This document shows, one piece after another, positions 33,699-42,900 of a stretch of 64,000 nucleotides of DNA. The notes under the pieces are model-generated. The model had not been told where the DNA came from. It searched no databases and saw nothing but the letters and a program-made list of their open reading frames with translations. The position numbers were made by a program, and so were the translations under genes. The DNA lies in NCBI GenBank assembly GCA_040881985.1, contig JBBECE010000038.1:1-64000 (forward strand). The letters are read 5' to 3'. Every line of letters begins with the position of its first letter. Within the stretch, counting starts at the first letter, position 1. This DNA is from JBBECE01 sp040881985 (lineage in GTDB: Bacteria; Pseudomonadota; Alphaproteobacteria; Rhizobiales; Devosiaceae).

Positions 33699-35000
33699 CT
33701 ACCGGTCAGCCTTCCTGAGGAACGGGCGGGTCCCGGCCGGCACTTCGCCGGACGAGCCCACGGGTTGCAAATAGACCGAGACTTCCTTGACCGCGTCTTC
33801 TTCCAGCACCCGCCTGGCGCCCTTGTCGGTGACGACCAGCGCGTCGAACCCGCAGCGCCTCAGGAACCCAGCCTGGTCGGCGAGGATGTCCCCCACCGCG
33901 CGCAATTCCCCGCGATAGCCGAACCGTTCGCGGATCAGGCGCGCCGCCGAATAGCCGCGGCCGTCGGTGAATTTCGGAAACGCCACCGCGATCGAATTGA
34001 ACTTGTCGAGCTCGCCCCCGACCGCCTCGACCCGGTCCCCCGCGATCGGCTCGATCGACAGCCCGACCGGATGCGGGTTCCTCGCAAACGCCTCGCGGTT
34101 CCCCGCCCAGGCTTTCAGCGGCACATGGGTGAATTTGACGCTTGCCGGATCGTCGCCCTCGACCCACGTCCGCCACGGGTCGGCGATGAACCGCCCCGAC
34201 TTGAACAGCGACCATTGCTCGTGCTTGACCGGGGAGGCGATCTCGGCGTTGAAGTCGAAATGGATGCCGCATTCGGCTTTGTTCAAGCCGCGCCAGCGCC
34301 CGGCCCGCGGATTCTCGCCCTCGCCCACCGCGCTCGTGCAGGTGGCGCAGCCGATCGAGCGATAGCCTCTCGCCACCAGCGGATGCTCGGGCAGGTTGCG
34401 GCCGGCCTTGTAGGTTTCGACGTCCTCATAGGTCCAGTAGGCGAGCGGATTGACCTTGATCCGGTCGTCGCTGGTCAATTCGAAATGCGGCAGGATGCCG
34501 CGCTCCGAGGTCTGGTAGCGCCGCCGCCCGGTCACCCATCCGCCGAACCCGTCCAGCGCCGCATTCAGCGGCACGGTCTTGCGGATATGGCAGCACGAAT
34601 CCGGGTCGGTCTCCCACAGCGCCTCGGTTGGGTCGAACCGCGCCAGGTCAGCCGGGTCGGGCGTCAGCGCCGTGATCCGCGTCAGCCCCAGCTCGCGCCT
34701 GATCGTCTCGACATAGGAAAGCGTTTCCTCGAAGTGCTTCTGGGTGTCGAGGAAGATCACCGGCAGATGCCGATCGAGCTCGGCGACCATGTGCAGCAGC
34801 ACCACCGAATCCGCCCCAAAGGAAGAGACCACCGCGAAATCGTCAGGGAGAATCTCCGCCGCCTGCTTCAGCACCGCCGGCGCGTCCTTCTCGCCCAGCA
34901 TGCCGTTGAGCGCGATGACGCCGAGCGCCCGCAGCTTGTCTTTCTTGCGCCGGTCGACAAACCCGGCGGGCGCGGCGCGCGACAAATCAGCGAGCGCCAT
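33699..35000 (-). CDS. cysH: CysH-DUF934 fusion: APS reductase with C-terminal DUF934
   Basis: This is a 433-residue protein from ATG 35000 (AGGAAGG upstream). Residues about 20-265 are an assimilatory sulfonucleotide reductase: VSSFGADSVVLLHM, the paired Cys in DSCCHIRK and the CxxC in GCATCTSAVG, plus the ECGIH tail. The two Cys pairs mark the [4Fe-4S] APS-reducing type. Residues about 285-433 match DUF934, which is normally a separate gene between cysI and cysH. The join is in frame with no internal start signal. The gene belongs to the minus-strand sulfur run. Confidence 0.9.
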   Translation of the reverse strand: MALADLSRAAPAGFVDRRKKDKLRALGVIALNGMLGEKDAPAVLKQAAEILPDDFAVVSSFGADSVVLLHMVAELDRHLPVIFLDTQKHFEETLSYVETIRRELGLTRITALTPDPADLARFDPTEALWETDPDSCCHIRKTVPLNAALDGFGGWVTGRRRYQTSERGILPHFELTSDDRIKVNPLAYWTYEDVETYKAGRNLPEHPLVARGYRSIGCATCTSAVGEGENPRAGRWRGLNKAECGIHFDFNAEIASPVKHEQWSLFKSGRFIADPWRTWVEGDDPASVKFTHVPLKAWAGNREAFARNPHPVGLSIEPIAGDRVEAVGGELDKFNSIAVAFPKFTDGRGYSAARLIRERFGYRGELRAVGDILADQAGFLRRCGFDALVVTDKGARRVLEEDAVKEVSVYLQPVGSSGEVPAGTRPFLRKADR

Positions 35001-35024
35001 GACGGGCCTTCCTGCCTTCTTCAA

Positions 35025-35252
35025 CCTCCCCCGGAAAGGGGGAGGTCGCCCGGCCCACATCGCTCTTTTCCCTCATCACCCGGCTCGTCCGGGTGATCCA
35101 CTTCGCTGCGACCCGAAGGGTCAAATCGCGCCGGTGGCGCGATTTGAGCGGCGAAGGCCCTGAGGCTATGCCGAAGGGCGGGCGCACGCGCGCCATAGAC
35201 TCTCCCGCGCCGCCGACGCGGCGCACTGGATGGCCGGCACGAGGCCGGCCAT
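35025..35252. repeat. Four perfect hairpins in the cysI-cysH spacer
   Basis: The 278-bp spacer holds four perfect inverted repeats: CCTCCCCC/GGGGGAGG (35025-35045, loop 5), ATCACCCGG/CCGGGTGAT (35075-35097, loop 5), TCAAATCGCGCC/GGCGCGATTTGA (35121-35147, loop 3) and ATGGCCGGC/GCCGGCCAT (35230-35252, loop 5). None is followed by a T run. The third one's arms recur at 28028-28180. No coding frame is convincing here. The cluster could alter mRNA stability or separate expression of cysI and cysH. Confidence 0.75.
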
Positions 35253-35278
35253 GAGGTGACAGGAAAACCCACCTCGCT

Positions 35279-36937
35279 TCACGCCGCCCCATACAGCGCC
35301 TCCTTGAACGGGGTCTCGCCGAGCCGGCGGAACGCCACGATAAAGGTCTCCTGCGGGCTCGTCCGGTTGGCGATATAGGTGTCGACCAGCTTTTCGATCG
35401 CGTCGGGCACGTCCTCGGCCGGCACCCCGGGCCCGAGGATCGTGCCGATGGCGGCGTCCTCGGTCGCATCGCCCCCGACGGTGATCTGGTAATTCTCGAC
35501 CCCGCGCTTCTCGAGCCCGAGAATGCCGATATGGCCGACATGGTGGTGCCCGCAGGCATTGACGCAGCCGGAAATCTTTATCTTCAGGTCGCCGATCTCT
35601 TTCTGCCGCTCCGGCGAGGAAAACTTCTGCGAAATCGCCTGGGCGATCGGGATCGACCGCGCCGTCGCCAGCGCGCAAAAATCGAGTCCCGGGCAAGCGA
35701 TGATGTCGGAGATCAGCCCGGCATTGGCCTCCGCCAGCCCGATATCGACCAGCCCCTCATAGACCGCCCTCAGATCGGAGATCGCCACATGCGGGAAAAC
35801 CAGGTTCTGCTCGTGGCTGACCCGCAATTCGTCGAAGGAGAATTCCTCGGCGAGATCGGCGATGGCGTCCATCTGCTCGGATGTCGCGTCGCCCGGCGTC
35901 CCGCCGATCGGCTTCAGCGATACCGTCACCGACAAATAGCCGTCGCGGAAATGCGGGTTGGTATTGCGTTCGAGGAACCGCCCATAGGCCGGATCGACAA
36001 TCCTGGTCTTCGCCGCGTCGATCCGCGTGCCACCATCGGCCTTGAAGGCCGGCGGCGCGAAATACGCGGTGATCCGGTCGAGTTCTTCCTGGGGCAGCGT
36101 CAGCGCCCCGCCGCGGATCGCGGCGAATTCCTCCTCGACCTGCGCGCGGATCGACTCGATCCCCTCTTCATGGACGAGGATTTTGATCCGCGCCTTGTAC
36201 TTGTTGTCGCGCCGCCCGTAGCGGTTATAGACGCGCAAAATGCACTCGAGATAGGCGAGCAGGTCGGTATGCGGGACAAACTCGGCGATTTTCTTGCCGA
36301 TCATCGGGGTGCGCCCGAGCCCGCCGCCGACATAAACCGTCCAGCCGATCGAACCCCCCTCCCCGGCTTTGGCCATCAGCCCGATGTCATGGAACTTGAT
36401 CGCCGCCCGGTCGCGCGGCGCCCCGGTCACCGCGATCTTGAATTTGCGCGGCAAAAAGGAAAATTCCGGATGCAGCGATGACCATTGCCGGACGATCTCG
36501 GCGATCGGCCGCGGATCGATGATCTCGTCGGCCGCCGCGCCCGCGAACTGGTCGGTCGTGACGTTCCTGACGCAGTTGCCCGAGGTTTGGATCGCATGCA
36601 TTTCGACCGAGGCGAGATCCGCGAGAATCCTCGGAATGTCCCGCAGCTTCGGCCAGTTGAACTGGATGTTCTGCCTTGTGGTGAAATGCCCGTAATTGCG
36701 GTCGTAGGTCCGCGCGATATGGGCAAGCATCCGCATCTGCCGGCCCGACAGCGTTCCGTAGGGCACCGCGATCCGCAGCATATAGGCGTGGAGCTGCAGA
36801 TAGAGCCCGTTCATCAGCCGCAACGGCCGGAACTGGTCCTCGGTCAATTCCCCGGCAATGCGCCGCGTTACCTGGTCGGCGAATTGCGCGGTGCGCTCGC
36901 CGACGAACGCCGCGTCGAACTCGTCATAGCGATACAT
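35279..36937 (-). CDS. cysI: Sulfite reductase hemoprotein subunit (ferredoxin-type)
   Basis: This is a 552-residue siroheme [4Fe-4S] protein. The N-terminal half has the siroheme-binding TRQNIQFNWPK and a conserved TSGNCVRN. The cluster ligands are in ACPGLDFC and SGCVNACGHHHVGHIG. It reduces sulfite to sulfide with six electrons. The start is ATG 36937, overlapping DUF2849 by 14 bp. There is no CysJ partner, and the FNR-ferredoxin pair downstream suggests a ferredoxin donor. Nitrite reductase relatives share these motifs, but context favours sulfite. Confidence 0.92.
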   Translation of the reverse strand: MYRYDEFDAAFVGERTAQFADQVTRRIAGELTEDQFRPLRLMNGLYLQLHAYMLRIAVPYGTLSGRQMRMLAHIARTYDRNYGHFTTRQNIQFNWPKLRDIPRILADLASVEMHAIQTSGNCVRNVTTDQFAGAAADEIIDPRPIAEIVRQWSSLHPEFSFLPRKFKIAVTGAPRDRAAIKFHDIGLMAKAGEGGSIGWTVYVGGGLGRTPMIGKKIAEFVPHTDLLAYLECILRVYNRYGRRDNKYKARIKILVHEEGIESIRAQVEEEFAAIRGGALTLPQEELDRITAYFAPPAFKADGGTRIDAAKTRIVDPAYGRFLERNTNPHFRDGYLSVTVSLKPIGGTPGDATSEQMDAIADLAEEFSFDELRVSHEQNLVFPHVAISDLRAVYEGLVDIGLAEANAGLISDIIACPGLDFCALATARSIPIAQAISQKFSSPERQKEIGDLKIKISGCVNACGHHHVGHIGILGLEKRGVENYQITVGGDATEDAAIGTILGPGVPAEDVPDAIEKLVDTYIANRTSPQETFIVAFRRLGETPFKEALYGAA

Positions 36938-37235
36938 GTTCGTCCTCGCCCAATTCCTGTGGCTCGAACCGCGGGGCGGTCGGCCCTTCGGCGCGGATGC
37001 GCTCGCGCAGCCGCTCGGCGACGACCCGCCCGCCCTCGACCGAAACCTTCTCGATCTCGAGCCCGAGCAGCCGGTGGTTTTCCGTGGCCTTCAGCATGGT
37101 GGCGTCGCGCGCCTCGGCTTCGTCCGGGCCGAACACTCGCGCCTTGTCGATCTGTTTCACCCATTCCCCGTTCGCCGCCAGATAGACGGTCGCCCCGGAA
37201 TTGAGCTCGTTGCCGGTGAGAATTTCTCCGTTCAT
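36924..37235 (-). CDS. DUF2849 protein of the sulfur operon
   Basis: This is a 103-residue protein from ATG 37235. NGEILTGNELNSGATVYLA and ATENHRLLGLEIEKV fit DUF2849, a small conserved protein found between siroheme synthase and cysI in rhizobia. The function is unknown; a role in sulfite reductase maturation or regulation has been supposed only from gene order. It is coupled at both ends by overlaps (4 bp with cysG, 14 bp with cysI). Confidence 0.85.
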   Translation of the reverse strand: MNGEILTGNELNSGATVYLAANGEWVKQIDKARVFGPDEAEARDATMLKATENHRLLGLEIEKVSVEGGRVVAERLRERIRAEGPTAPRFEPQELGEDEHVSL

Positions 37236-38638
37236 GCGACCAGCTCCGATTCGAGCGGCGCCAGCGCCGCGGCGCTTTCCCAATCGCCGGCTTCGACCGC
37301 TTTGCCGATGAGGATCAACGCCGGTCCGCTGACAAAGGCGGCATGATTGCCGCCGAGCTCGCCCAATGTGCCGCGATAGGTCCGCCGTCCGCCACGTCCC
37401 GCATTGACGACGATGCCGATCGGCAGGCAGGCGTCCATGCCGTTTTCGATCAGTTTGCCGGACACTCGTCCGGCGACGCTCTTGCCCATATAGATGCCGA
37501 GCGTGATTCCGGCCTGGGCGAGCGCCGCCCAGTGATCGAGTTCCTCGTCGTCCGCGCCATGCGCCGTCGCGAAGACGACCCCGGTCGAGACCCCGCGCAG
37601 CGTCAATGGCGTCGCGGTTTCAGCCGCCGCCGCCAGCGCCGCGGTCACCCCCGGCACGATCGTATAGCCGACGCCGGCGCGCCTGAGCGCCGCGATCTCT
37701 TCCCCCGCCCGGCCGAAAATCATCGGGTCGCCGCCCTTCAAGCGCGCTACCCGTTTGCCCTCTTTGGCCAGGAGAATAAGCGTTGAATTGATCCTGGCTT
37801 GGGAGACCGGATGATTGCCCTTGGCCTTGCCGACGGCGATCCGCTCGGCATCGCGCCGGCCCATCTCGACGACCGCGTTGGGGACCAGCGCGTCATGGAC
37901 AATCACATCAGCCGATTGCAGCAGTCTTTGCGCCCTGAGCGTCAACAGGTCCTCGGCGCCCGGTCCCGCCCCGATCAGCCAGACGAAGCCTTCCGTCGCG
38001 CCGTCGCGCGCCTGCGCGTCGAGCAGAAGCTCGGCTTCCCGCCGCGCCGAAATCTCGTCGCCGGTTTCGAGCGCCCGTTCGATCTTGCCGGAATTCGCCA
38101 GCGCCTCGAAAAAATGCCGCCGGTCGATGCCGCGCCCCAGCGCCGCGAAAACCTTGTCGCGCAACTCTCCCGCCATCGCCGCGAGCCGCCCGGCATGGGG
38201 CGGCAACGCCGCCTCGATCCGCGCCCGGATCAGCCGCGCCAAAACCGGGGAATCGCCCTCCGAGGAAATCGCCACGCTCACCGGCGCCCGATCGACGATC
38301 GCCGGGGTGAAGAAATCGCACTCGTCGGGCCTGTCGACGACATTGACAGGGATGCCGCGTTGGCGCGCCAGAATTTTTACCCGCTCGGCATTCTCCGACT
38401 CTTCGGCGATGAAAATCAGCGCCACATTGTCGAGGTCGGACGCCTTGGCCGGATACATGGCAGAAGTTACTCGAATATCGTCGAACTCAGGCAGAAGTTC
38501 CGCCGAAATGACCCGAACTTCGGCATCGGTTTTGACAGCGAGCCGGGCTTTCGCCAGCGCCTCTAAACCCCCGCCGATAATGATGATTTTCCGTCCCCGG
38601 ACCTTGTAGGAGACCGGAAAGGTCGCAAGACGCGGCAT
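37232..38638 (-). CDS. cysG: Siroheme synthase CysG (trifunctional)
   Basis: This is a 468-residue protein from ATG 38638, with GGAGG 10 bases upstream. The N-terminal dehydrogenase/ferrochelatase half has IIIIGGGLEALAKARLA and the SSEGDSPVLARLIRA loop whose Ser is phosphorylated in Salmonella CysG. The C-terminal uroporphyrinogen III methyltransferase half has LIGAGPGAEDLLTL, VHDALV and RLKGGDPMIFGR. It makes siroheme for CysI and is the first gene of the operon. Confidence 0.93.
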   Translation of the reverse strand: MPRLATFPVSYKVRGRKIIIIGGGLEALAKARLAVKTDAEVRVISAELLPEFDDIRVTSAMYPAKASDLDNVALIFIAEESENAERVKILARQRGIPVNVVDRPDECDFFTPAIVDRAPVSVAISSEGDSPVLARLIRARIEAALPPHAGRLAAMAGELRDKVFAALGRGIDRRHFFEALANSGKIERALETGDEISARREAELLLDAQARDGATEGFVWLIGAGPGAEDLLTLRAQRLLQSADVIVHDALVPNAVVEMGRRDAERIAVGKAKGNHPVSQARINSTLILLAKEGKRVARLKGGDPMIFGRAGEEIAALRRAGVGYTIVPGVTAALAAAAETATPLTLRGVSTGVVFATAHGADDEELDHWAALAQAGITLGIYMGKSVAGRVSGKLIENGMDACLPIGIVVNAGRGGRRTYRGTLGELGGNHAAFVSGPALILIGKAVEAGDWESAAALAPLESELVA

Positions 38639-38819
38639 CGGGCCAAAGCCTCCGGGGGTAGCTTGAGACAGCAAAATACGCCCCCCGCCCTTCACTCACA
38701 AGACATTGAAACTAAATAGCTTTCTGCGCTGCGCCCACGCCGCGCAATAAATGCCTCACCTTTCCCGATTCGGCGAAATCTTCGCCTTTCACCGGAAAAC
38801 CCCCGGAAATCCGGGCTTT

Positions 38820-39140
38820 TCACCCTTGCCGCGGCGGCACCCTGACCACCAGCCCGTCGAGCTCATCGCGCACTTTGATTTGGCAGCTCAGCCGGCTCGT
38901 CGGCCTGACTTCATAAGCAAAATCAAGCATATCCTCTTCCATCGCCGAGGGCGGGCCAACGATTTCGGCCCAGGCTTCGTCGACATAGACATGGCAGGTC
39001 GCGCAGGTGCAGGCCCCGCCGCATTCGGCAACGATTCCAGGCACATCGTTGCGGATCGCGGTCTCCATCACCGTCGCCCCGTTCGGGCCTTCGGTTTCGT
39101 GGACCTTGCCCCCCGCCTCGATGAACGTGATTTTCGCCAT
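38820..39140 (-). CDS. [2Fe-2S] ferredoxin, adrenodoxin type (second copy)
   Basis: This is a 106-residue protein from ATG 39140. The ligands lie in AECGGACTCATC and RLSCQI. It begins MAKITFIEAGGKVHE and closely resembles the ferredoxin at 32299-32628 in cluster spacing. Relatives serve cytochrome P450 or Fe-S assembly. It is not obviously in an operon; 181 bp separate it from cysG downstream and 101 bp from the Hpt gene. The 181-bp space shows nothing recognisable. Confidence 0.9.
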   Translation of the reverse strand: MAKITFIEAGGKVHETEGPNGATVMETAIRNDVPGIVAECGGACTCATCHVYVDEAWAEIVGPPSAMEEDMLDFAYEVRPTSRLSCQIKVRDELDGLVVRVPPRQG

Positions 39141-39241
39141 TGGCTCCAGACCGATAGGCGGTGCCGCAACAAGCCGCCTATACCCACCGCCCGCTCCCGC
39201 GGCAAGCGCGGGACCGTCGCAGCCCCCGGCCAGAGGCATTT

Positions 39242-39622
39242 TCAGCTTGCGAGGATTTCGCCGATAAAGACCGAGGCTTCGCCGACCGCGATTTCGAGAT
39301 CGGCGATCAGGTCGCCCCCGACCTCGCCGGTCTCCTGCATCCGCCGTTCGGCCCTGAGCGCAATCTGCCCGATCGAGCGTGCGCCGACCCCGAAGGCCGA
39401 ACCCTTCATCGAATGCAGCAGCATCGCCCGCTCGGCCGAATCACTTGTACTTTGCAGCTTCGCCATTTGCGCTCGGATCTGCAGATCGAACATTTTCAGG
39501 ATTTCGATTTCAAGTCCCCTGTCGCCCATCGTTTGCCGGGCGAGATGAGCGCGGTCGATCGGCCGGCGGTGCAATCCGTTCGGATCATTGGCGACCGCCG
39601 CCGCAACCGCCGAATGTGCCAT
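39242..39622 (-). CDS. Hpt-domain phosphotransfer protein
   Basis: This is a 126-residue protein from ATG 39622. A four-helix Hpt bundle is indicated by LLHSMKGSAFGVGARSIG, where the His is the phosphoryl acceptor and KGSA the usual following motif, with RMQETGEV after it. About 30 N-terminal residues precede the domain. It has no kinase or receiver domain and would relay phosphate between a hybrid kinase and a regulator. It is divergent from the GPR/RgsE-like gene, so a link to polar growth or the cell cycle is possible. Confidence 0.85.
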   Translation of the reverse strand: MAHSAVAAAVANDPNGLHRRPIDRAHLARQTMGDRGLEIEILKMFDLQIRAQMAKLQSTSDSAERAMLLHSMKGSAFGVGARSIGQIALRAERRMQETGEVGGDLIADLEIAVGEASVFIGEILAS

Positions 39623-39743
39623 TTTTCCGCCTGTTTGGACCGTCCCGTCCGCGCCGCGCCGCCATGCTAATGCCATACAATGAATGTCAGCTTAAGCTGC
39701 GCCTTGGTTGGCGCACAGGGCTAGCCCGGGGCCGTCAATTGCG

Positions 39744-39758
39744 TTAACGATTTGTAAA
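39744..39758. promoter_or_regulatory. CtrA-like box between Hpt and GPR-like genes
   Basis: TTAACGATTTGTAAA matches TTAA-N7-TTAA with one mismatch in the second half. It lies 122 bp upstream of the Hpt start and 195 bp upstream of the GPR-like start, in a 330-bp spacer that is otherwise empty of genes apart from an A/T-rich GTATATATTG about 15 bases further on and a TCGGAG/CTCCGA hairpin near 39855. Confidence 0.4.
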
Positions 39759-39952
39759 GTGACCCGCCGTCGGTGTATATATTGGCGTGTTACGAAGGTA
39801 CGACGGCGTAGGTAAGGGCTTGATCCGGGCTGCGTATCGCCCGTCGGTGTCGGAGGGGGACACTCCGAAGCATTCATCCGGTTGATGCCGGAGGCTGCAC
39901 GACACCAGCGCCGCCCCTTTGGGACAGTGCGGACGCTAGGGATGTAAAGAGT

Positions 39953-42900
39953 ATGGCCAACAAACCCACCCAATCGAAGAACGATCCCGCAACCCTTGCG
40001 TTCTCAGCCGTCGAGGGCGCCCTCCAGAAATCCAAGTCCGCCGAGGACGACAACCCCGAACCGGCGCCGGCCGAGCGCCGGCCGATGTCGCCGTCCGAGC
40101 GAATGCGCCGCCCCGACGATTCGCCCGCCGAGCGCCAACGTTCGGCCGAAAAGATCGCGACCCGGACCCTCGGGGTCGCCAACGACGACCGCACCGTCAT
40201 CTCCTCCGGCCTGCTCTATACGATGCAGGCCCGGCCCTCCTCGGCGCCATTCTGGCTCGCCGTCCTCGCCTCGGTCATCTGGGCCGCCGGCGTGGGGGCG
40301 ACCGCCTGGGCACGTTACGGTGACATTTTCACCGACGGCGAGCGCTTCCGCGCTTTCCTGCAAACCACCGAGTTCTCCGGCTTCCTCGCCGTTTTGGTTT
40401 TGCCGATCCTCGGCTTCCTGGCGCTCGGTTTCCTGTTGCGCCGGGCCCAGGATCTGCGACTCGCGGCCTCCTCCATGACCCAGGCGGCGATGCGGCTCTC
40501 CGAGCCCGAAACCACCGCCACCCAGCAGATCACCACCGTCGCCCAGGCCGTCCGCCGCGAGGTCAACGCCATCGGCGACGGGCTCGAGCGCGCGCTTTCC
40601 CGCGCCTCCGAGATCGAGGTGATGGTCCACAACGAGATCAATTCGCTGGAGCGCTCCTATTCGGGCAACGAGTCCAAGATGCGCGCGCTCATCGACGAAC
40701 TGTCGGGCCAGCGCGAAGCGGTGATGACCAATGCCGAGCGCGTCCGCGAGGCAATTTCGGGGGCCCATCAGTCTTTTTCGGCCGAACTGCAGAACGCCTC
40801 CCATACGCTCGGCGACCAGATCACCTCAATCGGCAATGAAGCCGCCCTCAAGCTTACCGACAAGGGCGACCAGGTCTCCTCGGCGCTGCAGAGGATCGGC
40901 ACCATGGTCGAGACCACTTTCGCCGACCGTACCGACGCCTTCGCCTCGACCATCGAGAACCGCCGCGCCGACCTGCTCGCCGCCCTCGACGAGACGACCG
41001 ACCGCTTCTCCTCGGCGATCGAGGACCGCACCAACGCGCTCGCCGACGCCCTCGACGGCCGCTCGGGCCAGTTCATCGACGCCATCGACCAGCGCTCGGC
41101 GCAGCTCGATTCAACCCTCACCGCCCGCACCGACGAATTCTCCACGCTGCTTGACGAGCGCGCCCGGGTGCTCGGGGAAGCCATCGATTCGCGCACCGGC
41201 GACCTCTCCCGCGTGCTCAACGAGGGATCGACCGCGTTTTCGATCGAACTTGAGCAGAAGTCGGCGATGCTCGCCAATATCCTGCGCGCCTCGGGCGAAT
41301 CTATCCTCGTCGATCTGTCGCTCAGGTCCGACGAGATCGCCGAGCGGCTCTCCAATGTCGGGCAGACGCTGTCCGCCGATATCGTCGAGAAAGCCAACGA
41401 CGCCAACGTCACCCTTGCCGGGGTCGGCCAGCGCTTCGACGAGGCCTTCGCCATCCAGTCGAACAGTCTCGAAAGCCGCGTCCAGTCGGCCTTGATCGAA
41501 ATGACCGCGACGCTCGACGACCACACCACGAAGTCCCGCGAGATCTTCCTTTCCACCGGCACCGACACGATGAGCCAGCTGACCTCGCGGGTGCTCGAGA
41601 TCACCGGCGAGATCGATTCCCGCGTCGACGCGATGGATTCGATTGTCGGGGAAAAGGGCGGCCGGCTGGTCGCCACCCTTAATCAGCATCAGTCGAGCCT
41701 GATCCAGAACGCCAACCTTCTCGAGAACGCGCTGAACGAAAAGTCGGGCGAGCTCAACCGGGTGCTGACCACCCACACCCGCGAATTCGCCGACGCCTTC
41801 GTCGAGTCCTCGCAGAACTTCCAGAAGCGGGTCGACGCCAGCCTCGCCAACGTCACCGACGCGCTCGACAGCCGCACCACCCAGGTTTCGACCCTGATCG
41901 AAAAGAAGGTCGCCGAGGTCAACGAGACTCTCGGCCGCGGCATCGACGAAGCGATCTCCCGGATCACCGACGCCGAACAGGGCGTTTCCGCCAAGGTCGG
42001 CGACGCCGCAACCTCGATCGAGGCGAGCGTTCGCACCCTCGAGGCGACGGTCGACACCGCGATCACCCGCTCGACCGAAACCCTCGAACACAGCGCCGCC
42101 TCGATGGCCAACCAGGTCGACGAGCACCTGGGCGCGGTCGAGCAACGGCTCGACGACAGCGTCCGCCGCGTCACCCAGACCGTCGATGTCAGGCTCGGCA
42201 CCCTGCCCGAGGCGATCACCGCCCGGGTCGACATTTCCGCCGAGCGCCTCGCTTCGCTCCACGAGACGATCAATTCGACCATCGCCGCCTCGATGGTCGA
42301 CCTCGAGACCGGCGCCGACCGCATCGAGAACGCACTCACCGAGCGGGTCGCCGGGCTCGCCACCAATCTTGCGACCGACGTCGAGAACGCTTCGGGCCGC
42401 ATGGACATCGTCGTCCGATCCGCCCTTGACAAGCTCGGGGCCACGACCCGCGCCATCGAGGACCTCGTCGGCCTCAGGGCCCCGGCCGCGGCGGAGGACC
42501 TCTCCCGGCGCGCCGAAGCGCTGCACAAGATGGTCGCCGGCCAGGCCGAGAGCTTCACAACCCTGATCGAGTCGAGCACTGCCGCCCTCAGCGCCTCGGT
42601 CGCCGGCCACACCCACGCCTTCGATCTGCTCGTCGAGCAGAAGACCTCGCAACTCGACGCCAACCTCAAGAGCCACGGCAACATTCTGCGCGCCGCCCTC
42701 GAGCTCACGGCCTCGGAAGCCGAGGAGATCATGTCGACCTCGACCTCAAGGATTGCTTCCGAGGTCACCGAGGCGCTCGACAAACTCAATCAGGGCAACC
42801 ATCTGCTGCAGCAGGTCCTTTCGGCCTCGACCGGCAACCTCGCCGAACTCGAATCGAGTGTCGGCAAATACACCAAGGAGTACGCCCAGACGGTCAAGGA

